Positions 8,711-23,880 of a DNA stretch of 64,000 nucleotides are shown here, piece by piece (the stretch's first letter is position 1; each line of letters starts with the position of its first letter). This DNA comes from Protonemura montana (lineage: Eukaryota > Arthropoda > Insecta > Plecoptera > Nemouridae): contig OX387609.1 in the NCBI GenBank assembly GCA_947568835.1, positions 9,501,660-9,565,659 on the forward strand, given 5' to 3'. The notes under the pieces were generated by a model. That model saw only the letters and a list, made by a program, of their open reading frames with translations, did not search any database and was not told the origin of the DNA. Made by a program: the position numbers and the translations under genes.

Positions 8711-11700
8711 ATGTGAAAACATCGTTTTTATAGCGTGGTATATCCCATATTTCGCATAAAAATACATTTATGTTATTATGCATAGTGTATACATTTTTTT
8801 TTGCTACTTCACTAAGTTCTCTGTACATTTTGTAACTCATTTTGCAACTCGCGAAACTTTAATTCATGCATCCGACCAACAAGCGTGGCAAATGAAATAC
8901 ACATTTTTCTAAAATAAAAACAGTCTTTCCAAGTTATTTTACTTGCGCTGCTACTGCAGTAAGTCACAAGCCGCCACTGAACAGGAAGGATACGATTTAT
9001 CTCCGGAGGGAAAAGTTTTTTATAAATGATGACAGACGACAGAATTGAAGCAGGTGGTAAAGTCTGGAGCCAGGAGGTCTGCAGAGTAGTGAGACGCGCT
9101 CTGACACCAATCTGACAGCCTAAGAGGGAACCACTGCACACCTGGTCTGATGATTTCTGTACAGAAGCAAAGTCTGACACAATCAAGTCATAGTCGAGTG
9201 ATCAATGAGCTCATTATCTTGTCAGAGGATTATGCAAGCTGATTTTTAACATTTTAACTAAGGGTGTTATATAGCCAGGTTTTTTTAGCTTCAGTCAAAA
9301 ATTGTATATATGTATTTTGTTTTGTTTTTTTTTTAATTTCCGGTTGAGCTTTTTTAGTGAAAGATTTGGAATCATTGACTTTATTTCTATTCATTTTTGT
9401 ATTACTGACGTAGGTTTTCTGAAAAAAAAAACATTTACAAGGTGTTGGTAACTAAAGAAAAGTGAAACTGCCAGACTTAAAATATTCAATTTCTAGCACA
9501 AAAATACTAAAAAAAAAGAGATTAATAATGCATTACACTTCAGAAAATATTTAAACAATTAAGTGCCCGACATTCCTGTATGGATTGCATGAATATACCC
9601 AACGAACGTAGCCGCTGTTTTAAGCTGCCTTGCCTCTGAACATTAGGGTGGTTTTACGTTCCAAATTGAGCCCTCATCTCTGCATGGGGTATGTTTTCTG
9701 TTTCCACGACACCTGGTCGTCTGTCCTATTGTAAGGGGGGCTAAAGGGTGTAAACGTGTTTTTTTAACGCTTTGTGTCTATAGCCCTCGGGAGCTGCAAC
9801 ACTGAATATTAAGTTGCAATCGGGGGGGATAAGCGTTGAATAAGTACACGATACCTAAAAAGTGGCCATGTTTTTAAGATATTTACGGATGGTTTGTAAT
9901 AACGGTAATGAAAGTTGTAAAGTATATTTTATTTGGCATTTTTCATTCCAGATACGTTGCATATTAGTATTTTTAATGTTATATGACACAAATTTACATT
10001 TCTTATATTGTACGTTAACAAATGACTACTCCAAAATCATATATGGTTAAAAAGGACCAATAAGTCGAAATAAAAACATAAAATAATGGCTGTGTATAAG
10101 TTATAATTGGGTTTATCAGGTAAAGTGAATAATAATAACCATTACATCTGGTTTAAAACGAATATGAATATATATATATATATATATATTAATATTAAAT
10201 AAATCATATTTTATATGATTATTTTACTAATTTTAATGTAGGTACTACCACAGGTACTACTAACTAATAACTATAATAAATAAATAAGTATTTCTTTCTT
10301 ATTTATACTGGAGATTTGTATTTTTGTATTCGTGTAATTTGTGTTTTTAATTTAAAATGTGGTAGATGTGGCGGAGTTGACAACAAATGTTGTCAAAATC
10401 TAATAATAACTCAAAATTTCGAAAAGGAATCGACATTTTTGGAAGGTTTAATCCGAATGGTGAAGTAATGTGCCTAGAATTCCATCTCGTATGAAGCATC
10501 TAGATATTTTGACATTGGACATTTTTGTCCAATTTTGGTAGCGGAGAATTTAGCCAAACTAGAACTCGTGGCGTGCAAACATATGGCATTTTTTAGCCTG
10601 TTTTAACTTTTCTGAGTTACTGTTGGTATTATTGATAACAGCAATCATCAGTAAGTAATCGTACCAATTTAATAAAACAACCTTATCGGAACAATTTTAA
10701 TTAAAACAAAATAAACTTTGACAACTGTATCGGAAAATCGATGATAAGAAAGAACTGTAGAAAGATCAGTAATTGCCCGGTGACATTGCTACCATGTTGA
10801 CCACAAAATGCCAAACTGACAGCATTAAAAATATGAGAAGATCAAGTCCCAGTCCCACGCATCTGGTCGTGATATTAAAGCATACTTCCTCTCCTTGTCT
10901 GCATGCCAGACATTAGCATAGGACAACTCATTCTTTCCAGCCACGTGTTTCTATGTGAGTGACTGGTTTCTAGCAAAGATGAGGTGGTCCATGGCAGGAG
11001 GCTGCAAGTTTTTTTTTGGTTTTTTGCTCTTAGGCCTAAATTTTACCGAAATCCTGAGTGTATTTTATCTCAAGTGTGTTTCAAAATGTATTCATAGCAC
11101 TTGAAAACAACAGTCTTGATGGAAGCAGAGTCATGTTTCATTTTATTTCTATGGTGAATTTGCATTTTTATTTTTAATAAAAGAAATCGTTTCAATATTT
11201 GAACGATTCTTTTGTATATAGGTATATATAGATATTTAATAGTATAACTAATTGACTAATAAGTGTAACTTTTAAAATGCATATTAGTTAATTTTGTATC
11301 TTAAATTATGATTTTTTTATAGAAGTTCATTGATTAGCAGTTTATTTTGCTTTAAAAAAAAAAAATTCCTTACTTTTTTTTAAAAGTGCGGTGTTGAAAA
11401 TAAGTTTAATATATTTTTAACAGTAAAATTAGATATATATGTATATCAATTTAAAAAAATGTGTGTGTGAGTGTATATATGTGTATTTTAGCTTACTTTA
11501 TACAAAAAATAATCTCAAAACAGCATTAATCTAAATAATTTACAAAAATTAAGAAAATTAAGAAATAAATAATTTAAAAACGCTTTCTGCAAACACATGG
11601 CCAACTCTCTAGCTACCATGAGACAGAGTAACATTTCGGCAATACATACCGCACGCATGGTTCCAGAGCAAACACAGGAAGAAGCGCACCGGCTATATTT

Positions 11701-14700
11701 AGAACCACTTACCAGCCTCAGCAGGAGGGTAAAAGGCGATACCGAGATTCACTCGAAAACAAACACAAGCTCTAAAAACACACACCCATTGAAAAAAAAA
11801 ACTTGAAACAGATTCTAAATCTTAATTCACATATCCTAACATCATTCAGCTTTTAGCCAGGCGATCGTAAACCTACAACTCAAGGACCATGGCTTATTTA
11901 AAAGGTTTTTTTTCGGTGCTGTTAGATTTACGAAAGGATGCCGTCTGTAAGATATAAAGTATATGAGACAGCTATCTCAAGATTTTCTTAATGCAGTCCT
12001 AATTGTGCGGATGAAGTTTTGGCTTCGGTTATGGAAGATTCTCTTCAGCGAACGGTGTTTGCAGAATGTCTTTGAAGATTAATTTTTTTTTGGTTCGATA
12101 TTCGATGTTATCTAATACTGTATTATTAAATTTTCATTAAGCATTTACATCAAACAAGTACATTTATAGCTCTAGGACAAACAAGAAGCCCCGATGAATT
12201 TTCCGCTTTCCTTAGTAACACTCATTTCCATTTCGAAGGAGATTTGAGTCGAGTTTTAAGCTTCATTCTCTCACAATACTTGAGAAAAGAGGAGCTTTAT
12301 TTTCTATTGTCGTCGTTCGATGGAACTTTTAAGCAGCTCTGCGAAATCTTTCAGTCGCCAAAGCGGATTTCGAGGACTTCGAGTGGTTCAATGAAAATGT
12401 CAAGTTGACCAGGGGAAAATGTACCACTGGCCAAAAATAAAATCGCTCTAAATATGAGTTACAGCAAATGCTTATTGATTTATACAACTTTATATTATAT
12501 TACTTCCCTTTCCATGATGCTCCTTCAGTTTTAATTTAGTATATTGCTTTAGGACGACCGAAAAAAACCGACGTTAAGCTTTTAAGAAACCGAAAAACAA
12601 CGCAATAAACCAAGCGAACCATTTTCAAGACACATTTCAAATCCAGAAAGAGGCAATGAAAGAAAAAACTGTTTGTATATCCAAAGTTAAAATGTTTATC
12701 ATTAATATTTGTATAAAATATAGTGACAGACGGGAGTAATTTATATTTTTATGAGTTTTTGTATGACAAGAATCAGAAAGTAGCAATAAATAAGGAGTGT
12801 GTAATTAGCGGGTGGCATAATTAAAAAAACATGGGTTTCCGATGGGAGTCATTTCGTTTGACGATGTAACTAAGAATTAAATAAATTTATTTAATTCCGA
12901 ATCACGGGCAGAGAATTTAGGGAATCGATAAAGAATTTTACAAGTCGCTGTCAAGACTATGCTGGATATAATTATTAAAACACCCGAACATCTGTGTTCT
13001 CATCATGTAATCATAGATGATTATACAAAAGACAATCATTTATTTTAACCAATGAAACTTTTATGCATGACAGTAAACTCAAGATTGTAGGATAAAGAAC
13101 AAAATTCAACCATAGAAAAGGTTGTTATTCAAAATCCAAAATTAAAAAAAAAAAAAAAAAATCACATCTCGACCAACGAAACTTGCTTCCACTTGTGTTT
13201 GACAACTCGAGAAAAATTTGTAATCCACTAGATTTGGTCGATAGTTCTCTGCGATGATACAAATGCAAAGGTATAAATATTTAACGACGCATGGAAAACC
13301 TTCTTGGCAATTCAAATCAGACCTGGAAAGTGCTTGCGAAATGAGATTGATTGCACCTTTACTCGGATTAAACCAGATTCAAGTCTGCATGCTGCTGCAA
13401 CGGGATCGGACCCTCTAATCCGGGAAAGTGGCTTTTCATCAGCCATTAAAGTCTTGGAAAAACTGCTCGCTGTAAGATTAAGGTTTTTCCGTCTCTTCTT
13501 AGATTTCCCCGTTAGCCGTGAGCGTATTCTGGGACCGTAGCGTGTAGCGTATAACTGATTCATCTGACGCATCGATATTATTTCAAATGCAATTTTATAT
13601 ATTCTTTGGATCTCTAGACCATGAAAAATTGAAAGACTTTGTAACCGTCAATTTATTTTCCAACTACTGTTAGAAAATAAATGTGTTAAATTAATACGAT
13701 TTCAGAATTCAAGAAAAGTCTTTCTGGCAAGATCTCTGATGAAACAAATTAATATTAGTTCATACAGATTAAAAATCAGAATGTTAATGAGCTACATTTC
13801 GTTTACGTTTATATTACACAATTCACGATCAGAGAGCAGGTGCTCTAACAAAAAGTTCGTAAGCTTTGTTCGTCTGTCAAAAGTTGTTTACATCCTTGCT
13901 TCAATTTCGAATCAATTTCAGTCAAATTAATCATTATATCATTTATATAAATGTATCGTATTATTTATAATATTATAGATATTATAGATCAGCATATATT
14001 TTAAATATGCATTCCGGATTGACGAAATATGGTTTGGTCATACCTACTTTAATGTTGCTCTGTCGCACACCATTTCTTAGAGAAATGCAAAAAACGTAAA
14101 CTAAACTGCTCCGAAGTGAACAAAGTAATCTGAACGAACACCACTAATCACTTTTCTCTTTTAATTAATTCTTGTCAGCAAGAATGATAAAAAAAATGGT
14201 GGCAATAATTAAGTTTTTAGTTGGTAAACGTGACCAAGTTAAATAATAAAATCTTCAATGCGAGGGTCGATTTCGTTGGCAATTGAAGACCATTTACTTA
14301 CGAGCGGCAATTGCTTTTGAGAGTACAAAACGTTACTACAACACAGTTTCATTTATCGTGTCTTTAAATTCTGTTTTATTGCCGTGAAAATGTCAGATAC
14401 GGACGAGATACGGATGTGTCGTAAATCCCCTGATAACAGTTACAGTATTTGATACTAAAAGGTCGTAAAACGAATTTGATTTCCTAGTTGATTGGCCAAA
14501 ATAATTAATCAGTTTCATTTTAAAATCATTGCATCTATTTCAGATAATAAAAAAACCTTCTTTAATTCTTCGATGTTAGCTTTAAAAGACGATGTGTTAA
14601 AAGCTTATTTACCTTTGAACATGTTACATATTACTGTCATTTTATGATTTCACAACAACAACAAAAACTCTTCAAATAAAGGCAGTAAAGTTCCAACCAG
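8711..14700. other. AT-rich spacer with microsatellites
   Basis: I find no supported gene in this 6-kb stretch. It contains an (AT)n run at 10165-10190 and poly-A/T tracts (for example 13143-13162). GC-richer islands near 9620-9840, 12160-12420 and 13300-13580 resemble no family I recognise. The longest open frame (8812-9186, minus) has no domain-like pattern. Confidence 0.5.
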
Positions 14701-15005
14701 AAAATATACAGCACTAGGTCCAGGCAACTGCCAACTTGCCAGTCACATAGAACGGCACTCTACCAATCGGGCCTCTATTTTAAGGGAGCAAAACTATTTA
14801 AATCGCTGCCCGCCAGTCTAAGAGACATAGACAGCCCCAAAAACTTAAAAAAAAGAGTGAAAGTTTACCTAATGGGCAAGGAGTTTTATAACATAGAAGA
14901 ATTCTTTAATGATGATTAATAATTTTATATTGTTTGACGAAGTATAACTGTAATAACATGTATGTTACGGAAATAAAATAAAATAAAATAAAAAATAAAA
15001 TAAAA
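14701..15005 (+). pseudogene. 3' end of a non-LTR retrotransposon (LINE)
   Basis: In the frame ending with the TAA at 14917-14919, the sequence encodes a typical reverse-transcriptase C-terminal tail. The residues include RTALYQSGLYFKGAKLFKSL, then LPASLRDIDSP and a closing KEFYNIEEFFNDD. This matches the end of ORF2 of arthropod Jockey/CR1-like LINEs (SLxYKGxxLFNxLP...FKxxLKxYLL). A short 3' UTR follows and an AAAAT-type microsatellite tail ends near 15005. The copy is 5'-truncated; nothing upstream of about 14701 is recognisable. Orientation is plus, and the short frame is intact only because so little of it remains. Confidence 0.75.
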
Positions 15006-16676
15006 ATATCTCCACAAAAACAGAGCTCGTATGTTGCAGATCGATAGCATTGACCATTCATTCAAAATAAATGATTTAAACAAAATCTATTGTTTAAAAT
15101 ATGCATATTTATGTATTTATGTAAACATACTACAGTATGTTTAATTATTTCTTTGTAATGAATTTAATTAATGATGTTTAATTTTTTATTATCAGGTTTT
15201 TAAATAGCGACGAGCTCATATCTACAACAATGCATTGTAAACTGACATAACGCGAGCAAAAAGAAATAAATCAATTAACAAATCAATTAAAAAGGTAACC
15301 TCTCTAATAAAGTTCATTAATCATAAAAATAATTGGTAATTGCGTTACTTCACAGATGTGGCGAATGTTCTTTGTGTGGTCTTCTTCTTGACAAACAAGT
15401 ACAACCTATTTTTTGAAGACTACCGAAGAGGCACAAAGGTACTATCGAAAATAAAACCTAAGATACATATAATTAAATTTTTCACAGATAAAGCATTTTA
15501 TTTTCACTATTGAGACCAACGTGTGTATATTTGATTCCACTGAATTTTCCTTTGATAATGCTCATTCGCTTTGTGTAAAATGAATCCCCTTGAGATTTAC
15601 TAGGGCACGGACACGGTTGACAAGTGGCTTAGACCTTTGAATGGGGCACCTTCCACACACAGGTATATATACATAGCTGTTATTTTCAGAGTTCTTTCAG
15701 TTGTAGGTAGGAAACAGTATATACTCTTTACTCCAAATATACCGTACTAGTATTAATGAACTTATAAATGTAATATAAAAAAAAATGTAATATAAAAAAG
15801 TAATAATGTAAGTATTAAATTACACTTTTAAAGAATGCTCACTACCAAAGAATCTTTTACCCGAACGAGTCTATCACTCTATGTAGTGGAATGTTTTTTA
15901 ATTTTTTATATTTTTAATGTAGTACTGACTCCTGTGTTGGTGCTAAATGGACCACAAACAAATACATAAATTACTACAACTATATACTGAAATACTGCGA
16001 TAAATCCAAACTGACTTTGTTAATAATTCTGTTTCATCAATTTTCTGAGACAAATAGGTAAAACAAAAAAATACAGAAACAATTAATCAAATTAAATAAA
16101 AGCGCAAACATTAACAACATATCTACAAAGATATTTTTTATAACCATGGTAGTTTATTACTTTAAATTGCATAAATAACTAGCAGATGAGCCACAGCAAC
16201 CAAACATTTCGAGTGATCACAGTGGACGTTTAATCTATTCACAAACAAATCACAAAAGATTTTCAAATCCGAGTCATGCTTGAGCACACAAGCAACGTGT
16301 GCTGCCATCTACAAGCGGCTTTGTGTATTGTATTTCCTCAGGCTAAGATGGTCTTTCAATGTCTAAGCTAACATAAAGGGACTTCACCTGAGCAGTGGCA
16401 GACAAGTGCCAACATAACGAAGACACAATAAGCTTTGTAGAAACGCCGATCGGATTGATTCAGATTGGGTATTGTTAGAGTGATTAAGTTTCATAGAGCG
16501 AAGTACAAGGCGTTACCGCAGGTGTTAGAATGCTTTTTAGGTTAGCGTGGCAAAAATCAGTTCACCAATTAAATTCAGACATTATTTAACGGTTTAACCA
16601 AAGTCATCGAATTTCAAAATTAACAGTATTATATTATTTTATGTGTTCCAGTTTAAAATCTTGTAATGCCAGTTCT
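15006..16676. other. AT-rich spacer without recognised gene
   Basis: No open frame, RNA gene or element end that I can support. Confidence 0.5.
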
Positions 16677-16962
16677 TTTCAGGAGAGAAGTTAGTACTTC
16701 AACTTAACACGCCTTGCTTATCAACCTCTCGACGGCATGTATTTGTGGAGGAATCCTGTTGTTCGCGTTGTACCGTCCTTCGGAAGGGAAGTTAAGCCAG
16801 TGGTCGCCTTGGTGCTCTTTGACAGGAGTAGGCTACGTGCCGACACCGGGTATCCCCTCCTCACTTCTACACTAGGTTAGATTCATCTTCATCCTCATCA
16901 TCATTCACTCATTCACCGATGTCAAAACAGTGTGTCGCTAAATACCACAAATCAATCAATAA
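16677..16962 (+). repeat. 5S-SINE body, near-complete 3' copy
   Basis: This is the clearest body of the SINE family. It contains GCCTTGCTTATCAACCTCTC, GTGGAGGAATCCTGTTGTTC, AAGTTAAGCCAGTGGTCGCC, TTGACAGGAGTAGGCTACGT and a CATCATCATCATTCACTCA block. It ends with GTGTGTCGCTAAATACCAC and an AATCAATCAATAAAAT tail. The 5S head is missing (5' truncation), which is typical of target-primed retrotransposition. It supplies the empty-site comparison for the transposon at 4024. Confidence 0.8.
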
Positions 16963-19900
16963 AATCTCTAAAATTATTGTCAACTTTTAAGAAAGTCATA
17001 AATGCCATCAATATTCAAAAGTCGCTTTGTCAATCTAAACTTTATTTGTGCGTGCTTTCTATTCAAACTTCTTAGCTTGAAGTGAAAACGAAATGAGATT
17101 GACTCCAATGAATAAGTGTAACAAAGTGAGCAATGAAATTGATTAGATTGTCCGTTTTTCGGATGCCGAAGACGCGTCCGTTTAGACAAACTCACAATTG
17201 AAGCAGCAACAACTTGATATAATTTAACCACTTAACAATTGTCTCCTCATTAAAGTCGAGCATCACAACTTCGTAAGAGTAGGGGGCATGTCAATCATAA
17301 TTTCGAAAAGCACTTAAATAGTTTAGCCTAATCAGCGACGATTTTGATTAGAGACAGCATGTTGGTCTCATAATTAAGAATATAAATTAGAACGCCTATT
17401 TTTTTTTTTTAATGGAAACGACTCGTAAAAATTAATGGGGTTTGCACATTAATTTAATAAACTCTTTTTAAGAAGATTTCTGTTTTTGAAGAATATTGGC
17501 ACAGAAAACCAATAACAACAATTAGAACAATTATCACACAAATTTGTCAAATATATATTTTTTTACTTTTATAATGACACCTTTTGAACAACTACTAAGC
17601 ATCATAATTATATTTTTGACAGAGTAAGTAATATCTGAAAACAAAACAAACCAATGAGATGGGCCAGAAAAATACTGGGCCTTCAGGTAAACCGTTGAAA
17701 ACATTGAGAGAAACATCTCAAGTACCTAGTGACAAATGCGTCTGACAATTAGTCTTAAGAAACATATAGTTCTTGAATTAGTTTTTCCCATTTATCCTTT
17801 CCCCGGTAGAATTTCTGTTCTTGCCACGTCTGTGTCTTCAGTCTCTCGCTTCAAGTAATTTGTTACTATTTTTGTGTCTCGTCTGTGCTAGGGAGATATT
17901 TAAAGAAAATATCGAGAGGGAGAAACGAAGCAAACATAGGTTTGTGCAAAAAAATCGTTCCTTCTCATTTAGAGAACAATTTTTTGTTCAAATAGGGTAC
18001 AAAAAATATTGTTTATATTTCTTTAATAAATAACATCTCAAACCTAAATTGTACGCGGCTATCCTCAAATAAAACGTCGTTAAAACTCATTTAACTTCAG
18101 TAAATACTATAACTAGACATTTAAAACGGGAAGATAAACAATAATTCTGCTGACATCTCAAACTCTCCAGTCTCATTGACAGGAAGAAAGTCACCCCAGA
18201 ATCGCAAGACTATCGATATCATCAACTTTATTACCACTTTTCGAACACATCACGGATGCAAAGATGTGCCAATATAACATGTTTGTGCACATAACATATT
18301 CTGCAAATAAAGCTACAAACTGCACGAAATTTTTTTGCATGTTAAAAGAACTTGCGGAACATAATTAAAATATTTTTTCATCAACATTATAAAGAAAGTA
18401 ATTAAAATCATTTTTCTCACGCTAAATATTAAGGGTGAAATATATCTCATGGTCAACATTTTAATCAAGTTTGAACTTTCAACCAAAAAAATTAAAAAAA
18501 CTTAGGCAGCTAAGAAAAGAAAGGTATTATACCACTTTCTAAGTGTTAGCTTTTACCATGGAAGCTTACACGAAGGGTAAATGAAACAGGTTGTTCCAAG
18601 CTTGATGAGATTGAAACTTTGTGAAAATTACTGATGAATAAAATGGTTTGGAGTTTTGTGGATTGCCTCCAAAATTACAGCTGTTGGAATATTTAAGAAA
18701 ACATGAGACTGTCGATCGGTTTGTAAAGAATTTTACATATAAAAAGCTACTTGTATTAACATCTAAACTGCTGTATTTATTCAACACCACCCCTAGGACT
18801 ATAAGAATGGAAATAAGAATAACCAAGTTCTGGAAATATCAACAATGCCATCGCAAAAACAGAACTAAATCAGTTAAATAGCAATACCATATCAACTTAA
18901 AAAAGAAAAACGTGAAAATTTTAGATTTGATATCTGTTGCAAAACTTACTAATTTAACTTTGTTTTAGCAGAAAGAGTTAAGTTTTTACTAGTTTCATTT
19001 TGCATCTGTGGTGGATTCAACTGGATATTGTAGAAATTTTATAATTACAGTTGCTAGTTTTTGAAATGATTTCAGTTTACAGCTCGTGTTTACTGCCAAA
19101 CTTCAAATCTTTCAAGACTTTTTTCTTGAACTTCTCGAATCTTCAAATACATTATTCCAGGAGAATTAGTGGTTTTCTGAGCCTATAGGAATTTAACAAA
19201 ATTAGCGGCAAACTCAATGTTTTGTTTGCATGATTACTGTTTTTGTTTTTAAAGTATGTAGTGATACGGTCAATTTGTTATTTACTTGACAAGAATCAAG
19301 CAAAAAACGTTTTTTGTTTTTAACTGTCCGTTAAATACTTCACTTGCCACTGTTAAACCAAAATAATAATTTTTTTAAATAATTTTTTGAATCTTGACCT
19401 TATCATTTGTTATTTCATGTTGGTGTAATCAAAACCTTATAATGATAATAAGCTTATCGAGATTATGAGAAGTGGGTGAGCTGCTACTAAGATAGTGTGA
19501 TTATATCATCTAGAGAAATTAACAGTTGTAAAACTTCCTTACCAGAGTGCCAAGTATGTGTTCGGACAATGTGTTTTTCTCGAAAATGTTTTAAAAACGT
19601 ATCATTGCATGGAACTATTAGATATTGCCAAATGTAAAAAAAAGCGCGGTGGATTTATCTGTTCAAAGCTTTTAAAAGTTTAAAAAGTTACAGTTAATTT
19701 ATTTAATCATCTTCTTTTATGAAGTTATTTCAAATATAAGGACACACACAAAAACAAGCAAAGGTTTTTTTTCCCTGCTACAGATACAATACGGGGAAAT
19801 ATGTCGGATACGAAAAAGCTTTTTTTCGGTTACCTTTTTTAACTAGTTTTAATTTTCCCTACATATGATGACGATAATTGTCCTGTTTAACGGCACGTCA

Positions 19901-21417
19901 CCAGCTTCCATATTTGCACCAAACACCCAACATTTATCTTTGACATCCAATATGTGATGGAATTCAAATCCTCCAATTAGACCCGTCTATCTGTCTTCCC
20001 ATCGAAAGGACATTCTCAATCACTCGTACAATGCTAGTCTATAATCCTATCGTTCCTTTGTCCCAATAGTTCGATAGCATTTTATATTGAATCACATAAC
20101 TCTTACTGCGCCCGGCCAAGAGAATGGTCAGAATGAGACAAGATTTATGCCCGTTTGCTCTAAACAGCGAAACAAAATCCAAGTGGTATGTTCTTTTAGC
20201 AATGGCATCTTGTCGATGGCAGCTAAAGATTGTGGATTTCTTGTCTGCAGTGCTGCGACCTCCCAGGTCTGAAGAAGACCATCTGTAAACTGGTTGCACG
20301 AGACATTGTGGCGAGATGAAAGCCCTGAGGCCACTTTTAGAGGCCATGAGACAATGTTTGAAGTGGTTATATGAAAGATATCAAACAGCGGACTCATCTG
20401 CAATTAAAATAGCAGTCAGCATAACATTGACCTAACTTCTCGTAGTCATCCTTGTGATTTATTGGTTTTTATTCTCTTCATAATTTCTCATAATTTAAAA
20501 AAACATAGAAGAAAATTGCCGAAATCGTCGACAACTTCTTGTAGAAAACTCAACGCTCATTGACAGGCCTATCTAGAGATAGGTCTATAGCCATGTGATT
20601 TCTGGTTCCGGATATATTATTTCATTTTGTTAAATGACTATTACCCAAATTTGTAATCAAGAATTACGCTGGAATGTAGCAAACACTTGCGAGTTAGCTG
20701 TACAAATTTTAACTCATATTTGGGATCAATTTTTGTGGAACAAAACTTGAGAAATAACCTCAAAAATTGTAAGAAAATTGACAATATTGTCATGTAAAAA
20801 TAACGGTAAACACTGAAAATGTTTACTACTGAACACCCCCTCGGGGTAATTAGAAAATCGACATCACTGAAACCCATCTTTTACGTTCTTGAAATGATTG
20901 AAGTATCTTCACCTAACTCAATACAATTTTAAAACTAAATCTTGAAATAAAATTTTGTCACCTAACTGCCGAACTGGAGCGACCCAAATTAAGTTAGGGA
21001 AAAAAACGCGTTTCCCACCTCCTTGAGTCACCAACTTATTTCCAACGGCTTCCCGTACGTTACTAAAGACACTGAAGCTTACAGAAGCATCATGGAATTT
21101 CAACATATCCCTGACACTATGTGATTTATCAAACAGCCAAAAAAAAAATAGAAAAAGAAAAGAATTTTGTCGGCGGCAATTCTTTTCATCTCAATTCGCA
21201 AATAACACTTGCATCTAATTTGCAAAATACGTGTGGGTGGCCTCTGTTTGAACATGATAATTTCAATTACTGGGGCCGTATATTTTAATAAAAGCAATTA
21301 AAATTCTCCGTTTTCAATTGGACCTAACTTGGATAAATGTCCTCAAATTTAAGCATCCGATTAAGTTAATGTGCTTTGTTATCGCCGACAAGTTTTGTGA
21401 CAAACCCTTCACATTCG
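16963..21417. other. AT-rich spacer without recognised gene
   Basis: Several short open frames exist (for example 17821-18033, 18648-18881 and 20039-20403) but none resembles a known protein. The 20.1-20.4 kb stretch is GC-richer and open on both strands. I cannot identify it. Confidence 0.45.
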
Positions 21418-21427
21418 ATGATTTGCG

Positions 21428-21768
21428 GTGTTTAACGACGCACTGTTTTGAAAACTGGCCGTGCTGCATTGGTTTAATGGCGTCGGTGAATGAGTGGATG
21501 ATGATGAGGATGATGATGAACCTAACATAGCCTAGAAGGGAGGAGGAGAAACTCGGTGCCGGCACGTAGCCTACTCCTGTCGAAGAGCACCAAGGCGACC
21601 ACCGGCTTAACGTCCCTTCCAAAGTACGGTACAACGCGAACAGGATTCCTCCACAAATCCATGCTGTCGAGAGGTTGATAAGCAAGGCGAGTAAAGTTGC
21701 TGCACTAACTTTCATCCCTCCAACTTCTCTCCCAAACAGAACTGGTAATGATGATGATGGTCTACTTT
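21428..21768 (-). repeat. 5S-SINE body, nearly full-length, minus orientation
   Basis: Read on the minus strand, it runs from CAGAACTG at its 5' side through the TTGCTTATCAACCTCTCGAC, GGAATCCTGTTCGCGTTGTA and GGTGCTCTTCGACAGGAGTA blocks. It ends with AAAACAGTGCGTCGTTAAAC near 21430. The ATC-rich block (21500-21520) is expanded relative to the 16.9-kb copy. The 5S head is absent or reduced to a few bases. Confidence 0.8.
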
Positions 21769-23880
21769 CACATTCTCCGATCAAAAAGTAAGAATTAACA
21801 ATCATTATATTGCAATTCACTAAAATTGATTTCCCGAAATACTTTACCTTCTTACTGTCAATTTCAATCAAAACCCATGGAAATTGTTGGCTTTTCTATT
21901 CGGTTATGACTGTTTTCTAAAATGATTCTATAAAAATACCTTCTTTTTGCATAAAAATCTTTAACTTTTAATGCAAAACTACGATTATTGCAAAAACCTT
22001 ACAAATGATTGATATATTTCCCAGAATGATATATTTCTGTCTATGAATAATGCAACACAAACTCGACTGGAGACTCAATACGAATTCTTCATGCAGCAAA
22101 AAAAAAGATAATCAATTGGAAATAGCGTTGCTTAATTTTCTCTAATTATTCCAGAATGTACACTAGCAGTGGGACTGGAAATCACATTAATTATTCTGAC
22201 AGCACTCATAAAATACAATTACACGATTTCCTATACATAGTTATATCAATATATACATAGGTACCTACACATTTTTCAGTTCTTGTGTGCCATAAAAAAA
22301 AATGTCGGAAATCAAAAACAGACAGTTTTTTAAACTTTTACTTTGGTCTTCTTGAATGATTGTGGGAAATTAACAAAAAACGTGCCGCTTTGCACTGGTC
22401 CTTTTCTGAACTATGAGGTATCATCTGCATTTGTGGCTGGACCATCTTTCTTTGCAACTTTTATAGTGACTATGGTCATTTTTAAAACTATTCAAAATGT
22501 TCTCATCTACTACGTTAACAATTACAATTTACACGATGCTTAGAGAGGATAGTTTTAAGATTTAAAATTATTCACTCGGTTTTTGACATCCGTCTTTATA
22601 AAATGTGTTTAAGCTTGATTTTTTTCTAGTAAAGAACAGCTCTTTTCCGCGATTTGAACACTGGGTTTTCATCAGTATAGAATCCCCAGATCTAAATGTC
22701 ATATCTGTTTTGTCTTGAATAGGTCAACAGTTATAGATCTGGCATGATAAACAAAAACGAAAAAACCTGTTAAAAATCCGTTGGTATACTTTAAAACAAT
22801 TGAAAGAAACAAAATATTATAGAAGTTCCTTTTTTAAAAAATACCATAGACAGGTTTAAACAAAAAAAAAAATCTCAAAATTATCTCATTTGTGTAGAAA
22901 ATGTATTTGGTCGATTTATCATTCCAATTTATTCCATCTCACCGTGCAGCGAATATTCCAATCAATCTCCTTTTCAATCTTCCTATCAAAACCTTACTAA
23001 GTTAAAAAAAAAACAATTGTTTTCCCTTTCAATTACAAAAACCAAGTCTTATGTGGGTTTTTCTTAAAATTTTACTTTTTATGAATATTTGTAAAATATC
23101 AGACATGAATAAATAATAAATTTTAAAAATATAAAAACATCACTAAGGGAGATATTGGACAGAGACATGAGAATGCGTTCCACATAAATGAATACCAAAA
23201 TTTTGCATCCGACTCAATTTTGCGTTGCGTAGCAATCATCAAGCTAATCAGGTCCTACTTACCTCTTTTACCTCCAGAATTATAAACTCCAGATAAAAAA
23301 ATATCTTGCGGTTAAGATCAAAATGGAAGCATCCGATTGGCTGTAGCCATGGAGACGAGTTGTTTACTTGCAGATATTTTTTTATCTAGACAATGTCATT
23401 TGGCCACTAAGGATATACATATAATTATTATGTTTTCTGGTAATGATATAATAAAATAAAATAAAATGACTGGGACTAAGAGATACAGTTTTTTACTTAG
23501 CATTTGTCAAAGTATCCATGAATTTTAAATATGGCACCACGCTTCCACTTTTTTTAGCCAGTAAAAGCAGTCTTCATTCGACAATGACAAAAGTAAAATC
23601 TGACAAAAGTAAAATCTGACAATAGGGACATAATTAATAAAAGATAAAAAAATTAAATTTTGTCACTCATGGCTATTTTTTTTTTTGTTTAACTTTTAGC
23701 TAAGCAGAGAAATTTTGATAGATACCCAAACCAATATTGGCAATATTTTAAATTACCTTCTTGTCTCGGTTCTCGTTTTAGATGACAAGTTTCCGTGTTT
23801 GTTTTTATTTTTTGCACCGATCTTCAGATGTAACTTAAAAGACCATAACAAAACTTAAAGAAAACATAAGATGAATGTGA
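21769..23880. other. AT-rich spacer without recognised gene
   Basis: No gene supported. The frame at 22343-22543 has hydrophobic stretches but no known pattern. Confidence 0.5.

Noticed and set aside
8812-9186. Minus-strand 124-codon open frame
   Set aside because: No recognisable domain, its reported first codon is not supported as a start, and the composition resembles flanking non-coding DNA.
20039-20403. Overlapping open frames of 91-102 codons on the minus strand
   Set aside because: Open in more than one frame with no motif in any; probably fortuitous or an unidentified repeat.
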